Origin: a virus
Virus record (IMG/VR): IMGVR_UViG_3300046535_001697
Span: 18,637 to 82,636 of that record
DNA: 64,000 nucleotides
Reading direction: 5' to 3' (one strand)
This document shows, piece after piece, positions 1 to 8,925 of the stretch. The notes beneath the pieces were generated by a model. It worked only from the letters and a program-made list of their open reading frames with translations. It did no database searches and was not told the DNA's origin. Made by a program: the position numbers and the translations under genes. Position 1 is the first letter of the stretch. Each line of letters starts with the position of its first letter.

Positions 1-518
1 GTCCACTGCGCGAGGCTGGTGGTGGCGACGACGGTGGAGCCGATCTGGGTGCCGTTGACCTTGACCCGGAGGTTGCCGGTCGATCCGGCGCCGGCGAGGA
101 TCCAGCCGGACGCGGCGAGCCTCGGGTTGCGGGTGTCGGCGTAGCCGCGCCAGAGGATCTCGTAGGCGGCGCTGGTGGTGGTGAGCATGTTGCCGGACTT
201 CGCCGGGTACATGGGCACGTCGAAGTAGGGGCGGGCGAGGCCTTGGCCGGCGGGGTCTTCGAGGATCAGGGTGTTGCCTGCGGCGTCGCGGACGAGGAGG
301 CCCTGCGGGTCGGCGCTGATCCACAGCCGGACGGTGGTGCCGTCCGCGGACAGGACCTGGATCGATCCGTTGCCGGTGATGGTGAGGGCGCCGGCGCCGA
401 TGCTCGCGGCTTCGAGGCGGCGGGCCGCCCGCAGCTCCTTGACGTCCTGCTGCAGCGCCTTGATGGCCTTCCAGATGTCGCCGGGTGCGGCGGGCAGCAT
501 CGCGGTGCGCAGGGGCAT
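1..518 (-). CDS. Tail tip / minor tail protein (partial, runs off left edge)
   Basis: The first 172 codons are visible and the 3' end lies beyond the window. The ATG overlaps the stop of the upstream tail gene (ATGA), so the two are probably translationally coupled. The N-terminus (MPLRTAMLPAAPGDIWKAIK) leads into a short heptad-like helix at about residues 18-38, then a beta-rich stretch with a repeated strand-turn pattern. This resembles minor tail proteins of actinophages. Its position downstream of tape measure, Dit-like and hub-like genes supports a tail-tip or fibre role. No enzymatic motif is visible in the part present. Confidence 0.7.
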   Translation of the reverse strand, partial: MPLRTAMLPAAPGDIWKAIKALQQDVKELRAARRLEAASIGAGALTITGNGSIQVLSADGTTVRLWISADPQGLLVRDAAGNTLILEDPAGQGLARPYFDVPMYPAKSGNMLTTTSAAYEILWRGYADTRNPRLAASGWILAGAGSTGNLRVKVNGTQIGSTVVATTSLAQW

Positions 519-1603
519 CAGCTGTCCTCCAGGAGGATCGGGGAGAGCCGGTTGGCGCCGGGGTCGAGGTCCCAGCCGTAGGCGCGGGCGACGCGGTCGA
601 TGCCGAGCGGGTGCCGGGGGCTGGTGACGATCTGGACGCGGACGTTGTCGCCGAGGCCCCAGTCGCTGCCGACGTGGGGGGAGGCGGATGCGGCGGCGCT
701 GACGGTCCAGGAGCGGGTGCCGGTCTGCATGAGGGCGAGGGCTTCGGCGGCGTGCGCGTTGAGCTGGGTGGTGCTGGTGATGCCGGTGCCGGGGCTGGTG
801 CGGTAGTCCCAGCGGCACCAGCCGCCGAGGATCAGGGCGGAGGCGACCTGGGGTGTGGACAGGGCTCGGGTTGTGCCCTCGCCCTCGCCGGTGGCCAGGA
901 CCTCGGTGGCGCCCTTGCCGTCCTCGAAGGACTCGGTGAGTTCGTACTCCGTGATGTTGCCGGGCATGTCGAACACGGCTTCCGGCTGCGGGAGCTGGGT
1001 GCCGATGGCGGGGTGGATCCGGGTGACGAGCTGCACCTGGGTCTGGGCGGCGTCCGCCCACACGGTGTCGATGGTGAGCTCCGGCGCGCCTGCCATACCG
1101 GCGAGGGTCTGCACCTGGGAGAGCACGGTCTTGTCGTCGCCGTCGGCGGTGGCGTAGTCCATCGTCGTGCCGGAGGCGACGGTGTCGAGGACCAGGGGCG
1201 GGCCGTCGGTCAGGGCGGGGGTGACGAGGGCGGCCATGATGCTGGACAGGTCGGTGGCGGCGGCGGTGTAGCTGCCGGGGTAGCGGCGGCCGAGGTAGCA
1301 CTCGGGGGTGGCTGCGGCGAGCTGCAGCTGGTCGGAGGATCCGCCCTTGCGGGTCAGGGTGATGCCGGACCAGATCGGCTGGCTGGTGGCGGTGTCGACG
1401 GCGACCAGCAGGGTGCGGCCCGGATCGGTCGCGGACTCCCATTCGCGGGGGGCGCCCGAGATGGACATGCCGAACGTGGTGCTGGTGACGCCGACCAGGC
1501 GCCGGCCGATGACCTGGCTGGGGGTGAGGGACCGCAGCTCCTCGGCGACCCGGCCGGACTTGAGGTCGCACGCCAACCAGGCCAGCTCGACCGGTGCGCG
1601 CAT
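518..1603 (-). CDS. Minor tail / baseplate hub-like protein
   Basis: 361 residues. It overlaps both neighbours by ATGA junctions, as expected within a structural operon. The sequence is beta-rich, with segments such as GRRLVGVTSTTFGMSIS and a C-terminal GDNVRVQIVTSPRHPLGIDRVARAYG, typical of tail-tip hub or adaptor proteins in actinophages. Order in the operon (tape measure, Dit-like, fibre-like, this gene) fits a tip hub. No peptidase or lytic domain was recognised. The structural role is well supported by context; the exact position in the tip is inference. Confidence 0.7.
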   Translation of the reverse strand: MRAPVELAWLACDLKSGRVAEELRSLTPSQVIGRRLVGVTSTTFGMSISGAPREWESATDPGRTLLVAVDTATSQPIWSGITLTRKGGSSDQLQLAAATPECYLGRRYPGSYTAAATDLSSIMAALVTPALTDGPPLVLDTVASGTTMDYATADGDDKTVLSQVQTLAGMAGAPELTIDTVWADAAQTQVQLVTRIHPAIGTQLPQPEAVFDMPGNITEYELTESFEDGKGATEVLATGEGEGTTRALSTPQVASALILGGWCRWDYRTSPGTGITSTTQLNAHAAEALALMQTGTRSWTVSAAASASPHVGSDWGLGDNVRVQIVTSPRHPLGIDRVARAYGWDLDPGANRLSPILLEDS

Positions 1604-2652
1604 CAGGCGGCCTCGTAGCTGAAGTCGACGACCGCGCGGTCGCTGACGGCCCAGGTGAAGGGCACGTTGAGGTTGCTGTTGGCGCCCGCGTTACCGGCGC
1701 CGGTGGGGGTGAGCAGGCGCATCACCGACTCCCCGTCGTTGATCCACGGGGTGCCGATCGCGGCGAAGCCACCGGAATTGTCGTAGGCCGAGAAGCTGCC
1801 GGCGATGCTCATCTGGTAGCTGCTGCGGCCAGCCACGGGCAGGGTCCAGGTCCAGGCACCCGTGCCGAAAGTCGTCGTGGAGCCGGCCACCATCCGGATG
1901 TTGCCCAGCACGGTCTTGCCGATGATGGTGTAGCGGGCGCTGATGTTGCCGTTGCCGATGGCCGGGTTGGTGCCGGTCGCGCACGCCCACGTCGGGGTGA
2001 AGGCCTGCCAGTCGCCCTGGGCGACCCACGCGGATCCGGTCCAGAACTCGGGCAGGCCCCGCACCGTGTTGTAGCGGGTCTGGCCGACGTAGGCACCGGA
2101 GATGGCGATGTCGGCGGCGCTGGAGACGGGCAGGATCCCGCCGGGGGCGACGGTGACCTGCCGCGCGGCGCTGGAGACGGTGGCCGAGCCGGTGCCACCG
2201 GCGCCGGTGTTCGGCACGGTGATGGTGGCCAGCGGGATGTAAATCTCGGTGCCACCCGGGGACGGTGCGACCGGCGAGCCGGACGGCGTGCCGACCAGGT
2301 ACACGGTGTCGGCCTTGCGCAGGCCGGACGCGTCGACCGCGGTGTCCCAGACCCGCAGGTACACCAGGTCGATGCGGGAGAATGTCGCGTTGGCGGCGGA
2401 CAGCGTGCCCGGGGACGACGCGGCGAGCTGCGCCCGGTACAGGCCCTGGCCGGACTTGTAGATGGTGGCGCTGCCGGCGGAGACGTTGACGGTGGTGCCG
2501 GCGAGGGTGACCGTGAGGCCCGGGTCGCCGGGGCGGATGCCGGCGCGGGCGCCCTGCGCGGTGCCGTCGGACATGACGAGCGGGAGGTCCATCTTGCGGA
2601 GTTCGGTCTCGTCGTAGCTGATGCTGGGCAGCCACAGGGGATCGGTGGGCAT
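1603..2652 (-). CDS. Tail fibre / receptor-binding-like minor tail protein
   Basis: 349 residues. The N-terminal about 150 residues carry an assembly-type domain common in actinophage baseplate proteins (motifs DLVYLRVWDT and GTEIYIPLATITVP). The middle is Gly/Ala/Thr-rich. The C-terminal third (from about residue 220, WQAFTPTWACATG) looks like a compact beta-sandwich, plausibly for host binding. It overlaps the downstream hub-like gene by ATGA and starts just after the Dit-like gene. Receptor binding is inferred from architecture and position only. Confidence 0.7.
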   Translation of the reverse strand: MPTDPLWLPSISYDETELRKMDLPLVMSDGTAQGARAGIRPGDPGLTVTLAGTTVNVSAGSATIYKSGQGLYRAQLAASSPGTLSAANATFSRIDLVYLRVWDTAVDASGLRKADTVYLVGTPSGSPVAPSPGGTEIYIPLATITVPNTGAGGTGSATVSSAARQVTVAPGGILPVSSAADIAISGAYVGQTRYNTVRGLPEFWTGSAWVAQGDWQAFTPTWACATGTNPAIGNGNISARYTIIGKTVLGNIRMVAGSTTTFGTGAWTWTLPVAGRSSYQMSIAGSFSAYDNSGGFAAIGTPWINDGESVMRLLTPTGAGNAGANSNLNVPFTWAVSDRAVVDFSYEAA

Positions 2653-2664
2653 CTCGGCTCCTCT

Positions 2665-3531
2665 CTACAGCCAGGCGGCGCGGCAGGTGCCGGTGAGCAG
2701 GGCGGCGGGGTCGTAGGACGACGCTGACCACAGGAAGGTCAGCTGGCTGCCGGCGGGGATCTCCGGCCAGGTGCCGGAGAGGTAGCGGCGGCGGCTGGTG
2801 GTGCCGTTGAGGATGACGCTGTGCGCATCGCAGTCGATGACGAGGACCTCGCCGGCCTGGAGGGTGTCGGCGTAGGCGAGCTGGGTGACGGTGCCGTCCG
2901 GGCGCTGGGCGAGGATCGTCGGTGAGGCGACCGGCCCGGTGATGGTGAGGACCGGCCGGGTCGCGGCCGTTCCCGGGTTGGTGAGGACGACGGAGCCGGA
3001 CACGGTGGTCGCGGTGATCGTGATCGGCAGTGTGATCGGCAGGCTGAGGCCGCCGGACACCGACGGCAGGCCCACGCTCTGGGACTGCAGCGTGGTCGCG
3101 TACTTGCGCGGGTCGGCGGCGGTCAGCAGGACCGAGTAGTTGGCGATGCGGTCGGTGGGCCGGTCGATCAGGACCCGGCCCGACCGGCGGACCGTGCACT
3201 GCCTGGGGGTGGTCTCGTAGACGACGAGCAGCGTGTCGTCGAGGGATGCGGCGGCCTGGAGGCTGTCGAGTGCAGCCTCCAGGGTTGCCTGGTCCGGGGC
3301 GACGATGGCGCCGCCCGCGGTGAGCACCCGGGACTGGAGGTACGCCTTGCCGGCCCAGGAGCCGTGGTCGGCCTGCCGGTCCGAGTACGAGGTGCGGACA
3401 TCGGGGCTGTCCCAGCCGTCGAGCTTGGACAGGCCCCAGGCGGTGCCGGCGCCGTCCACCGCCCCGAGGCGGACGGCGCCGAGGTCGGCCTGGATCCCGC
3501 CGAGGGACGCACCGGGGGTGTAACCGGCCAC
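2665..3531 (-). CDS. Distal tail (Dit)-like protein
   Basis: 288 residues, immediately downstream of the tape measure, the classic place for a Dit-type siphovirus tail component. The N-terminal half has the Dit-like pattern: WGLSKLDGWDSPDVRTS, then GRVLIDRPTDRIANYSVLLTAADPRKY. The C-terminal half is a beta-sandwich with TRPVLTITGP and LQAGEVLVIDCDAHSVILNG, as in siphovirus tail component C-terminal domains. It probably forms the ring joining tail tube to tip. Confidence 0.82.
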   Translation of the reverse strand: MAGYTPGASLGGIQADLGAVRLGAVDGAGTAWGLSKLDGWDSPDVRTSYSDRQADHGSWAGKAYLQSRVLTAGGAIVAPDQATLEAALDSLQAAASLDDTLLVVYETTPRQCTVRRSGRVLIDRPTDRIANYSVLLTAADPRKYATTLQSQSVGLPSVSGGLSLPITLPITITATTVSGSVVLTNPGTAATRPVLTITGPVASPTILAQRPDGTVTQLAYADTLQAGEVLVIDCDAHSVILNGTTSRRRYLSGTWPEIPAGSQLTFLWSASSYDPAALLTGTCRAAWL

Positions 3532-3547
3532 GCGGGCCCCCTCTCTT

Positions 3548-6500
3548 TCAGCTGACGGTCTCCAGGTGCCGCAGCACGTCGGCGAGTTGCTCCTGCGCGG
3601 ACTGCTTCGCCCCGTGCAGGTGGACGTGCTGGGTGCGGGACTGGTCGTAGGTGGCGCCGGATCCCCCCGCGCCGACGAGCTGCCGGGCGGGGATGAGGTC
3701 CCGCCCCAGCGGGGCGAGCTGCATCCCGAACCGCTCGGCGACTTGGGCGAGGATGCTCATGGAGCGGTCCCGCTTGCCCGGGGCGAGCGGGATGTAGGCC
3801 TCGCCGCCGGTCTCCGGTTCGGCCCACAGTCGCCAGGCGCCCGCAGGGGCGATCTGGGCGACGTGGTGCTCGCCGCCGGAGGCGAAGGAGCGGATGCCGC
3901 CCTGTCCGTAGCGGACGATGCCGCCGTCGGCCTCGGCGAGGCGGGCTTGGCCCTTGCCGCCGACGAAGATGGTCTCGCCGGTGATGGTGACCCGGACGGT
4001 GCGGCCCGTGATCCCGTTGATCATGTGTTGGATCGAGGTGGCCCCGTCGAAGGCGTCGTTCGTCGGCACGGTGACGCGGACCTTGCCGTTCGGCAGGTGG
4101 GTGACGGTGTACCCGATGGCTTCCAGGTCGCCGATGGCCTGCTCGTTGGGGGCCTTGACGTCGATGTGCTTGCCCGGCGGGACGTCCTCGACGGCCTTCT
4201 TGACGGCCTGCAGGTCGGCGATCGTCTTCAGCGCCTCGGGGTCGGTGACCTTGGTGGCCACCGTCTCGGGCACAGAGGCGTAGGCCGCGGTCAGGGAGTC
4301 GATCTGGTCCTTGGTGAAGTGGGCCTGCTGCATCGTCTGCTTGAGCATGTCGATGTCGTGGCCGAGGACGATGTTCGCTTCCTCGGTCGACCCGGTCTGC
4401 TTGGACACCGCCTCGGCGTGCTTCATGGCCGCCTCGGCCGCACTGAGGAAGGCGTCCTTGACGTTGCGGCCCTTCTCGGTGGTGATGTCCAGGCTGGTGC
4501 CGTTCTCCTGCACGGTCTTCTTGAGGTCGGCGAGCGAGGACTGCATGCTGATGGCGGCCTTGGTGGCGTCGATGTTCTTGCCGTTGAGGCCGTCCAGGGC
4601 GTCGGAGAGCTTCTCCGTCTCGGACCGGGTGTCCTTCATGTCGTCGGCCGTGGCGGTGGCCGCGCTTCCCAGCGCCTTCGTGCTGCCAGCCGCGTCCGCG
4701 GAGGCCTCGCCCTCGCGCTGCGCGGCCGCCACGGCACTGTTGACCTGCGGATTGAGGGACTTCAGGGCATCCTCGACCGAGGTGACCGACTTGCCGAGGT
4801 CGTCCTGCCCCGAGTTGGCGTCGCCGGCTGCCTGGGCGTAGTCCAGGGCGGCCTGCTTGGCCGGGCCGAGCTGGGCATTGACCCGCTTGAGGGCGTCCTC
4901 GTTGCCGAGGATCGCCGCAGTCAGGTCGGCGGTGTTGATCCCGAGGTCCTGCGCGGCCTTCAGCGCGCCGCGGGTCTCCAACTCGTGGGCCACCCACGCC
5001 TTCGTGTTGGAGCCGACTGCGGCGCCGTCCGCCTTAACCGCCGCGGTGAGGTCCTCGGTCTGCTTCTTCGCGTCCGAGTTCGCCCCGCCGAAGATGCCCA
5101 GCGCCACTGTGGCCACCGTGAGGGCGATCCCGAGCGGGCCCAGCGCGCGCATCGTGAGTGAGGCCGCGGTGGCCATCCGTGGCATCGTCGTTGCCAGTGT
5201 CGCGAGGGAGGTCTGGAAGGCGGCGATGCGCGGCAGCAGCAGCAGGAAGCCGCCGCCGACCACCGCGAGTGCGCCGCCGAGAAGGAGCAGGCCTGCGGCC
5301 GACGCCTGGGCCCAACCGGGCAGCGCCGCGTAGGCGGTAACGACCGCGTTGACCGTCTGGACCATCTCGCGGAGGATCTTGTTCGCCTCCGTGCCCGACT
5401 GGATCAGGGCCACCTCCAGGCTGCCCTTGAGGTACTGGAGGTCACCGGCGAGATTGTTCATCTGGACACCGGCCATCCTCGCGGCGGCCCCGTTGTCATC
5501 GACCGCCTTGCGGTACTCGGTGATGCCCAGCGAGCCCTGCTCGTACAGGATCGAGGCGGCACGGACCGCGTCCGAGCCGAAAATAATGCCCATGGCGGAG
5601 TTGCGGGCCTCGGGGGTAAGCGTGGCGAAGGAGCGCTGCATGCGGGCGGACAGCTCGGTCAGGCCAACGAAGTTGCCCTGCGCGTCGTACGCACTGAAGT
5701 TGAGCTTGGCCATCATGTTCGCGGCCTCGGTGGACTGCGGGGTCAACCTCTGCAGCATGGTTTTGAGGCTGGTACCGGCGTCAGAGCCGATCAAAGCATG
5801 ATCGGCAAAAGCGGACAGGACAGCGACCGTGTCCTCCAGGGACAGGCCCGTCTGGTGCGCGAGCAGGCCGCCCATGCGCAGGGACTCGCCAAGTCCGTGC
5901 ACGTCGGACGCCGACTTGTTGGCGCCGGCCGCCAGGACATCGGCGATGTGCGTGACGTCCGCGCCCTTCAGCCCAAACGTATTCATGGCCTGCGCCGCAA
6001 TGGTGGCGCTCTCGCCAAGGCTCAGCTGCCCGGCCGCAGCGAGCGAGAGGGCACCGGTGAGCGCACCTCCGACGATGTCCGACACCGAGACACCCGCGCG
6101 CGCAAGCTCACCCTCCGCGTCGGCTGCCTGACTGGCGGTGAATGCCGTGTCACGTCCCGCGGCCAGGGCCGCATCGCGGAGCTGGGCCATCTGCTCGGAC
6201 GTGGCATCGGCGACCGCACCCACGCCCGACATGGCCTTCTCGAAGCGCGCCGCCTCAAACGACGCGGCCGCGAACATGGCGAGCATGGCGAGGCCGGCCG
6301 TGCGGATGCCGGTGAGCGACTTCTCGGCCTGCGTGCCCGCAGCAGCGAGCCGCGTGAACGAGGACGTCTGGGCGGCGGCGCCCGCGGCCAGACCGGTCTG
6401 CTGGGCGATAAGCGCCTGACTGACAGCCAGCCGGTTCGCCAGCGACAGCTGGGTGCCCGCGGCGGCCGCAGCCGTCGCGGCGGTCATCCGCCCATCGGCC

Positions 6501-7189
6501 GCGACAACCGCCGCCGCCGCCGCCGTGGCCGACGTGGCAATGCCCTCCGAAGCGCGCGCAGCGATGGTGGCCGCCGACGCGAACGCGGTCGGCACACCGG
6601 CGGTGACCTCGGTCAGGCGCGCCATCCCGGTGGTGGCGGTCTGGGAGGCGGCCGCGGTCCGGGTGAACGCTGCGCCCTGCACGGCCGCACTGGACGTGGT
6701 GGCCGCCGCGAGGGTGGTCTGCTGGGCGACGAGGGCCTGACCGGCGACCAGGCGCTGCGCGAGGGAGGCCTGCATGCCGGTCGCGGCCGCAACGGACGCC
6801 TCCGACATGCGGGTCTCCGCGGCGACCACCGAGTTCGCCGCCGCGGTCGCGGAGGTGGCCATACCTCCAAGGGCCCGCTCGGTCAGAGTGGCCGCCGAAG
6901 CGAACGCCGTCGGCACACCCTCCGCGGCCTCCGCGAGCCGGGCCACGCTCCCCGATGTCGCCCGCACCGACTCCTGCGTCGCCCGGCCGGAGGCCTGAGC
7001 AACCGCCGCGGTGCGCTCCATGGCCCGCTGCGAGGCGACCGCCGCCGACTGGAACGCGTTCTGCTGCTCCGTGCCGGCCACGGTCGCGGCCTGCCCGACC
7101 CGCCGCATGGACTGCTCGGACTGGACCGCCGTCCGCTGCGCCCCGGAGTTGTCGAGATTGAGGCGGACGTTGACGGTGCGGTCAGTCAC
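3548..7189 (-). CDS. Tail tape measure protein
   Basis: About 1,213 residues from a GTG start that overlaps the stop of the chaperone T frame (GTGA) and has a GAGGAGAAG ribosome site. The TP901-type core is visible at about residues 300-420 (ARFEKAMSGVGAVADATSEQ, then FTASQAADAEGELARAGVS). Two long hydrophobic stretches follow, including AGLLLLGGALAVVGGGFLLLL. The Ala-rich N-terminus holds a tandem duplication of about 80 residues (84-163 and 191-268). The length would predict a tail of very roughly 180 nm by the usual length rule (inference). A longer upstream reading is an out-of-family extension and was rejected. Confidence 0.93.
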   Translation of the reverse strand: MTDRTVNVRLNLDNSGAQRTAVQSEQSMRRVGQAATVAGTEQQNAFQSAAVASQRAMERTAAVAQASGRATQESVRATSGSVARLAEAAEGVPTAFASAATLTERALGGMATSATAAANSVVAAETRMSEASVAAATGMQASLAQRLVAGQALVAQQTTLAAATTSSAAVQGAAFTRTAAASQTATTGMARLTEVTAGVPTAFASAATIAARASEGIATSATAAAAAVVAADGRMTAATAAAAAGTQLSLANRLAVSQALIAQQTGLAAGAAAQTSSFTRLAAAGTQAEKSLTGIRTAGLAMLAMFAAASFEAARFEKAMSGVGAVADATSEQMAQLRDAALAAGRDTAFTASQAADAEGELARAGVSVSDIVGGALTGALSLAAAGQLSLGESATIAAQAMNTFGLKGADVTHIADVLAAGANKSASDVHGLGESLRMGGLLAHQTGLSLEDTVAVLSAFADHALIGSDAGTSLKTMLQRLTPQSTEAANMMAKLNFSAYDAQGNFVGLTELSARMQRSFATLTPEARNSAMGIIFGSDAVRAASILYEQGSLGITEYRKAVDDNGAAARMAGVQMNNLAGDLQYLKGSLEVALIQSGTEANKILREMVQTVNAVVTAYAALPGWAQASAAGLLLLGGALAVVGGGFLLLLPRIAAFQTSLATLATTMPRMATAASLTMRALGPLGIALTVATVALGIFGGANSDAKKQTEDLTAAVKADGAAVGSNTKAWVAHELETRGALKAAQDLGINTADLTAAILGNEDALKRVNAQLGPAKQAALDYAQAAGDANSGQDDLGKSVTSVEDALKSLNPQVNSAVAAAQREGEASADAAGSTKALGSAATATADDMKDTRSETEKLSDALDGLNGKNIDATKAAISMQSSLADLKKTVQENGTSLDITTEKGRNVKDAFLSAAEAAMKHAEAVSKQTGSTEEANIVLGHDIDMLKQTMQQAHFTKDQIDSLTAAYASVPETVATKVTDPEALKTIADLQAVKKAVEDVPPGKHIDVKAPNEQAIGDLEAIGYTVTHLPNGKVRVTVPTNDAFDGATSIQHMINGITGRTVRVTITGETIFVGGKGQARLAEADGGIVRYGQGGIRSFASGGEHHVAQIAPAGAWRLWAEPETGGEAYIPLAPGKRDRSMSILAQVAERFGMQLAPLGRDLIPARQLVGAGGSGATYDQSRTQHVHLHGAKQSAQEQLADVLRHLETVS
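6386..6940 (-). repeat. Tandem duplication inside the tape measure N-terminus
   Basis: Two protein copies of about 80 residues lie in the tape measure at residues 84-163 and 191-268. Each contains GVPTAFASAAT followed by an ATSATAAA segment, a methionine-centred helix, and a QALxAQQTxLAA ending. The copies are clearly similar at protein level but diverged, so the duplication is not recent. Confidence 0.75.
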
Positions 7190-8033
7190 GGCTTCTCCTC
7201 CCGGTGGACGTGGATGTTCAGGCCGTGCTGGTCGCCGCCGGCCTTCTGCCACTGCTCGGCGTGGCGGCTGCCGGCGGCGCAGGCGTGGCAGCGCAGGACC
7301 TCGGGGGTCCACTGGAACTCGAGGTCCGGGCTTGTCGATTCGGACAGGGGGTTGCCGCAGCCGCGGCAGGTCTCCTCCTCGACGACGAGGAGGGCCATGG
7401 CCCAGGCCCGGTCGTCGTCGAGCCACAGCGGCTCCCCCGGGCCGGGCAGCGGCCGGCCGAGGAAGACGGAGCGGGGCACGGACCAGGCCCGGGCGGCCTC
7501 TACCTCTCGCCGGTGCTGGCGGCTGTTGCGGAGGCGAGCAGCGAGAAAGGGACCTTGGACACCGCCTGGGTGTTGAGGTCCCAGACGGCGTTGACGAGGG
7601 CTTCCTGCTGGCCGTAGGTGAGGCGCTCGGCGAGGCGGCCGTACTGCTCGACGGTCATGGCCGGTTCGACGGCGCAGGCGGCGACGGCGGCGGGGGCGAG
7701 TGTGTCGGGGTTGAACAGCTGCCCGTCGCGGCCGGGGTGTTCGGCCAGCAGGTCGGACCACTGGGTGGGGCTGATGGCCCGGAACCGGAAGTGGACGAGC
7801 TGGTCGGCCATCTCGGCGCGGATGGCCTCCATGCGCTGGGCGATCGGTACCCGCGGGTTGCCCGCGAGGGAGTCGCCGACCATGGAGGCCGCGTCGGTGA
7901 GCTGCCGCTCGAGGGCCTCGTACTCGCCCTGGAGGTCGCCGGCCAGGCACAGCGGGACGGTGGTCTCGCGGGGCTTGGCGCTGCCGATGATGGCTTCGAT
8001 GTCCGGGACGGCCGGGTTGCGCTTCTGGGGCAT
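7186..8033 (-). CDS. Tail assembly chaperone GT fusion by -1 frameshift
   Basis: The downstream T frame (ending at 7186) has no suitable start of its own. It is reached by a -1 slip at 7545-7551, giving a product of about 282 residues: 163 from G and about 119 from T. T carries four cysteines in two CxxC pairs (CRGCG and CHAC), suggesting a small zinc ribbon. Its stop overlaps the tape measure GTG start. The family role is to bind the tape measure and recruit tail tube subunits, as for lambda G/GT. Frameshifting is inferred from the slip site and conserved arrangement. Confidence 0.8.
7500..8033 (-). CDS. Tail assembly chaperone (G-type, unshifted product)
   Basis: 177 residues, directly downstream of the tail tube gene (ATGA overlap) and upstream of the tape measure, the invariant position of siphovirus tail assembly chaperones. 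It is mostly helical (for example DLQGEYEALERQLTDAASMV and YGRLAERLTYGQQEALVNAV). Near its 3' end lies the slippery heptamer CCCTTTC in the zero-frame phase C CCT TTC, so a fraction of ribosomes should shift to -1 and make the longer GT product. Confidence 0.85.
   Translation of the reverse strand: MPQKRNPAVPDIEAIIGSAKPRETTVPLCLAGDLQGEYEALERQLTDAASMVGDSLAGNPRVPIAQRMEAIRAEMADQLVHFRFRAISPTQWSDLLAEHPGRDGQLFNPDTLAPAAVAACAVEPAMTVEQYGRLAERLTYGQQEALVNAVWDLNTQAVSKVPFSLLASATAASTGER
7545..7551 (-). promoter_or_regulatory. Programmed -1 ribosomal slip site (CCCTTTC)
   Basis: On the coding strand the zero frame reads GTC CCT TTC TCG. The heptamer C CCT TTC matches X XXY YYZ exactly, so the P- and A-site tRNAs can re-pair as CCC TTT in the -1 frame, which is the frame of T. 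The T frame then stays open to the tape measure start. Confidence 0.82.
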
Positions 8034-8512
8034 CAGGCCACCGACGCGTTCGTCGCCGGCGGGCTGTAGACCATCATCGGCGAGGTGAACTTCAGCACCT
8101 CGTTGGGTGCGGAAGGCTTGTTCATGCGCTCGCCGCACACGGTCGGGTAGACCTCGACCTGCTGGCCGGTGGTCCACGCGGTGGTGTAGGTGACGGCGCG
8201 GCGCACGATGAGGTAGCCGCGGGTTCCCTTGACCAGGGTGGTGTAGGGCAGGTCCTCGGCGCCGGTGGTGCCGCGCTTGAGGGTGAGCTCGTTGGCGAAC
8301 TTGGTGCGGCCGACGTCCTCGGTGTCGTACGTCGAGGCGAGCGAGCTGGTGTCGACCGAGGCGGTGGTGGGGTCGGTCTTGAGGCCGTCGGGGGTGACGC
8401 GGGTGGTGAAGTCCAGGGCCGCGTTGAGCTCGGTGGTGGTGGGGGCGTTGATGTTGGCGATGCTCGTGGCCCAGACCACCCGGGTCTGGCCGTCGCCGAT
8501 GAGGTCGGACAT
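8033..8512 (-). CDS. Major tail protein (tail tube)
   Basis: 159 residues. The sequence opens MSDLIGDGQTRVVWATSIAN and contains ELNAALDFTTRVTPDGLKTD and a VEVYPTVCGERMN segment, as in tail tube proteins of many actinophages. It sits between tail completion genes and the chaperones, as expected. A terminator-like hairpin lies just upstream in the 70-base gap, which may help set its separate high expression. Its stop overlaps the chaperone start (ATGA). Confidence 0.85.
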   Translation of the reverse strand: MSDLIGDGQTRVVWATSIANINAPTTTELNAALDFTTRVTPDGLKTDPTTASVDTSSLASTYDTEDVGRTKFANELTLKRGTTGAEDLPYTTLVKGTRGYLIVRRAVTYTTAWTTGQQVEVYPTVCGERMNKPSAPNEVLKFTSPMMVYSPPATNASVA

Positions 8513-8534
8513 GCGTGCCCTCCTGGGCGTGAGA

Positions 8535-8579
8535 AAACCCCCGGACCCGGTGCGGGTGCGAGGGCTTGGGTGGGGGTCT
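8535..8579 (-). terminator. Terminator-like hairpin before the tail tube gene
   Basis: On the minus strand an imperfect C-rich/G-rich stem (CCCCCACCC pairing with GGGTCCGGGGG) is followed by TTTTC. It lies between the 109-residue protein gene and the tail tube gene and could act as a partial terminator or attenuator. Confidence 0.45.
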
Positions 8580-8582
8580 GGG

Positions 8583-8912
8583 TCAGATGCGGATCAGGGC
8601 GACGGTGACGCTCGTCGTCGACGAGTACGTGACCGCGCAGGTGCCGTCGGCCGGGTTGGCGAACAGCTCGGCCGGGATCGGGCCGATCATCTTGTCGCCG
8701 GTGGTGGCGGGCACGGTGACGACGGTGTCGGCCGCGCCCTGGCCGCGGACCTTGGCGGTGGCGGTCAGGGTCACCGTCATGGACGAGCCGTTGGTGTTCT
8801 TGACGTGCAGGAAGATGTGCTCGCCGCACGGCACCGTGGTGCTCGCGGCGGCGGCCGAGTAGGTGGGGGCCGTACCGGCAATGGTCACGACCTGGGGCTG
8901 CAGCAGAGCCAT
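8583..8912 (-). CDS. Small beta-rich virion-type protein
   Basis: 109 residues with regular alternating strands (TVPCGEHIFLHVKNTNGSSM, then TVTLTATAKVRGQ) and a C-terminal TSVTVALIRI. Small immunoglobulin-like or decoration-type proteins of this appearance are frequent in actinophage structural operons at this position. It may decorate the head or tail. No motif decides between these, and the function is inferred from context. Confidence 0.6.
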   Translation of the reverse strand: MALLQPQVVTIAGTAPTYSAAAASTTVPCGEHIFLHVKNTNGSSMTVTLTATAKVRGQGAADTVVTVPATTGDKMIGPIPAELFANPADGTCAVTYSSTTSVTVALIRI

Positions 8913-8925
8913 CGGGGGTCTCCGT

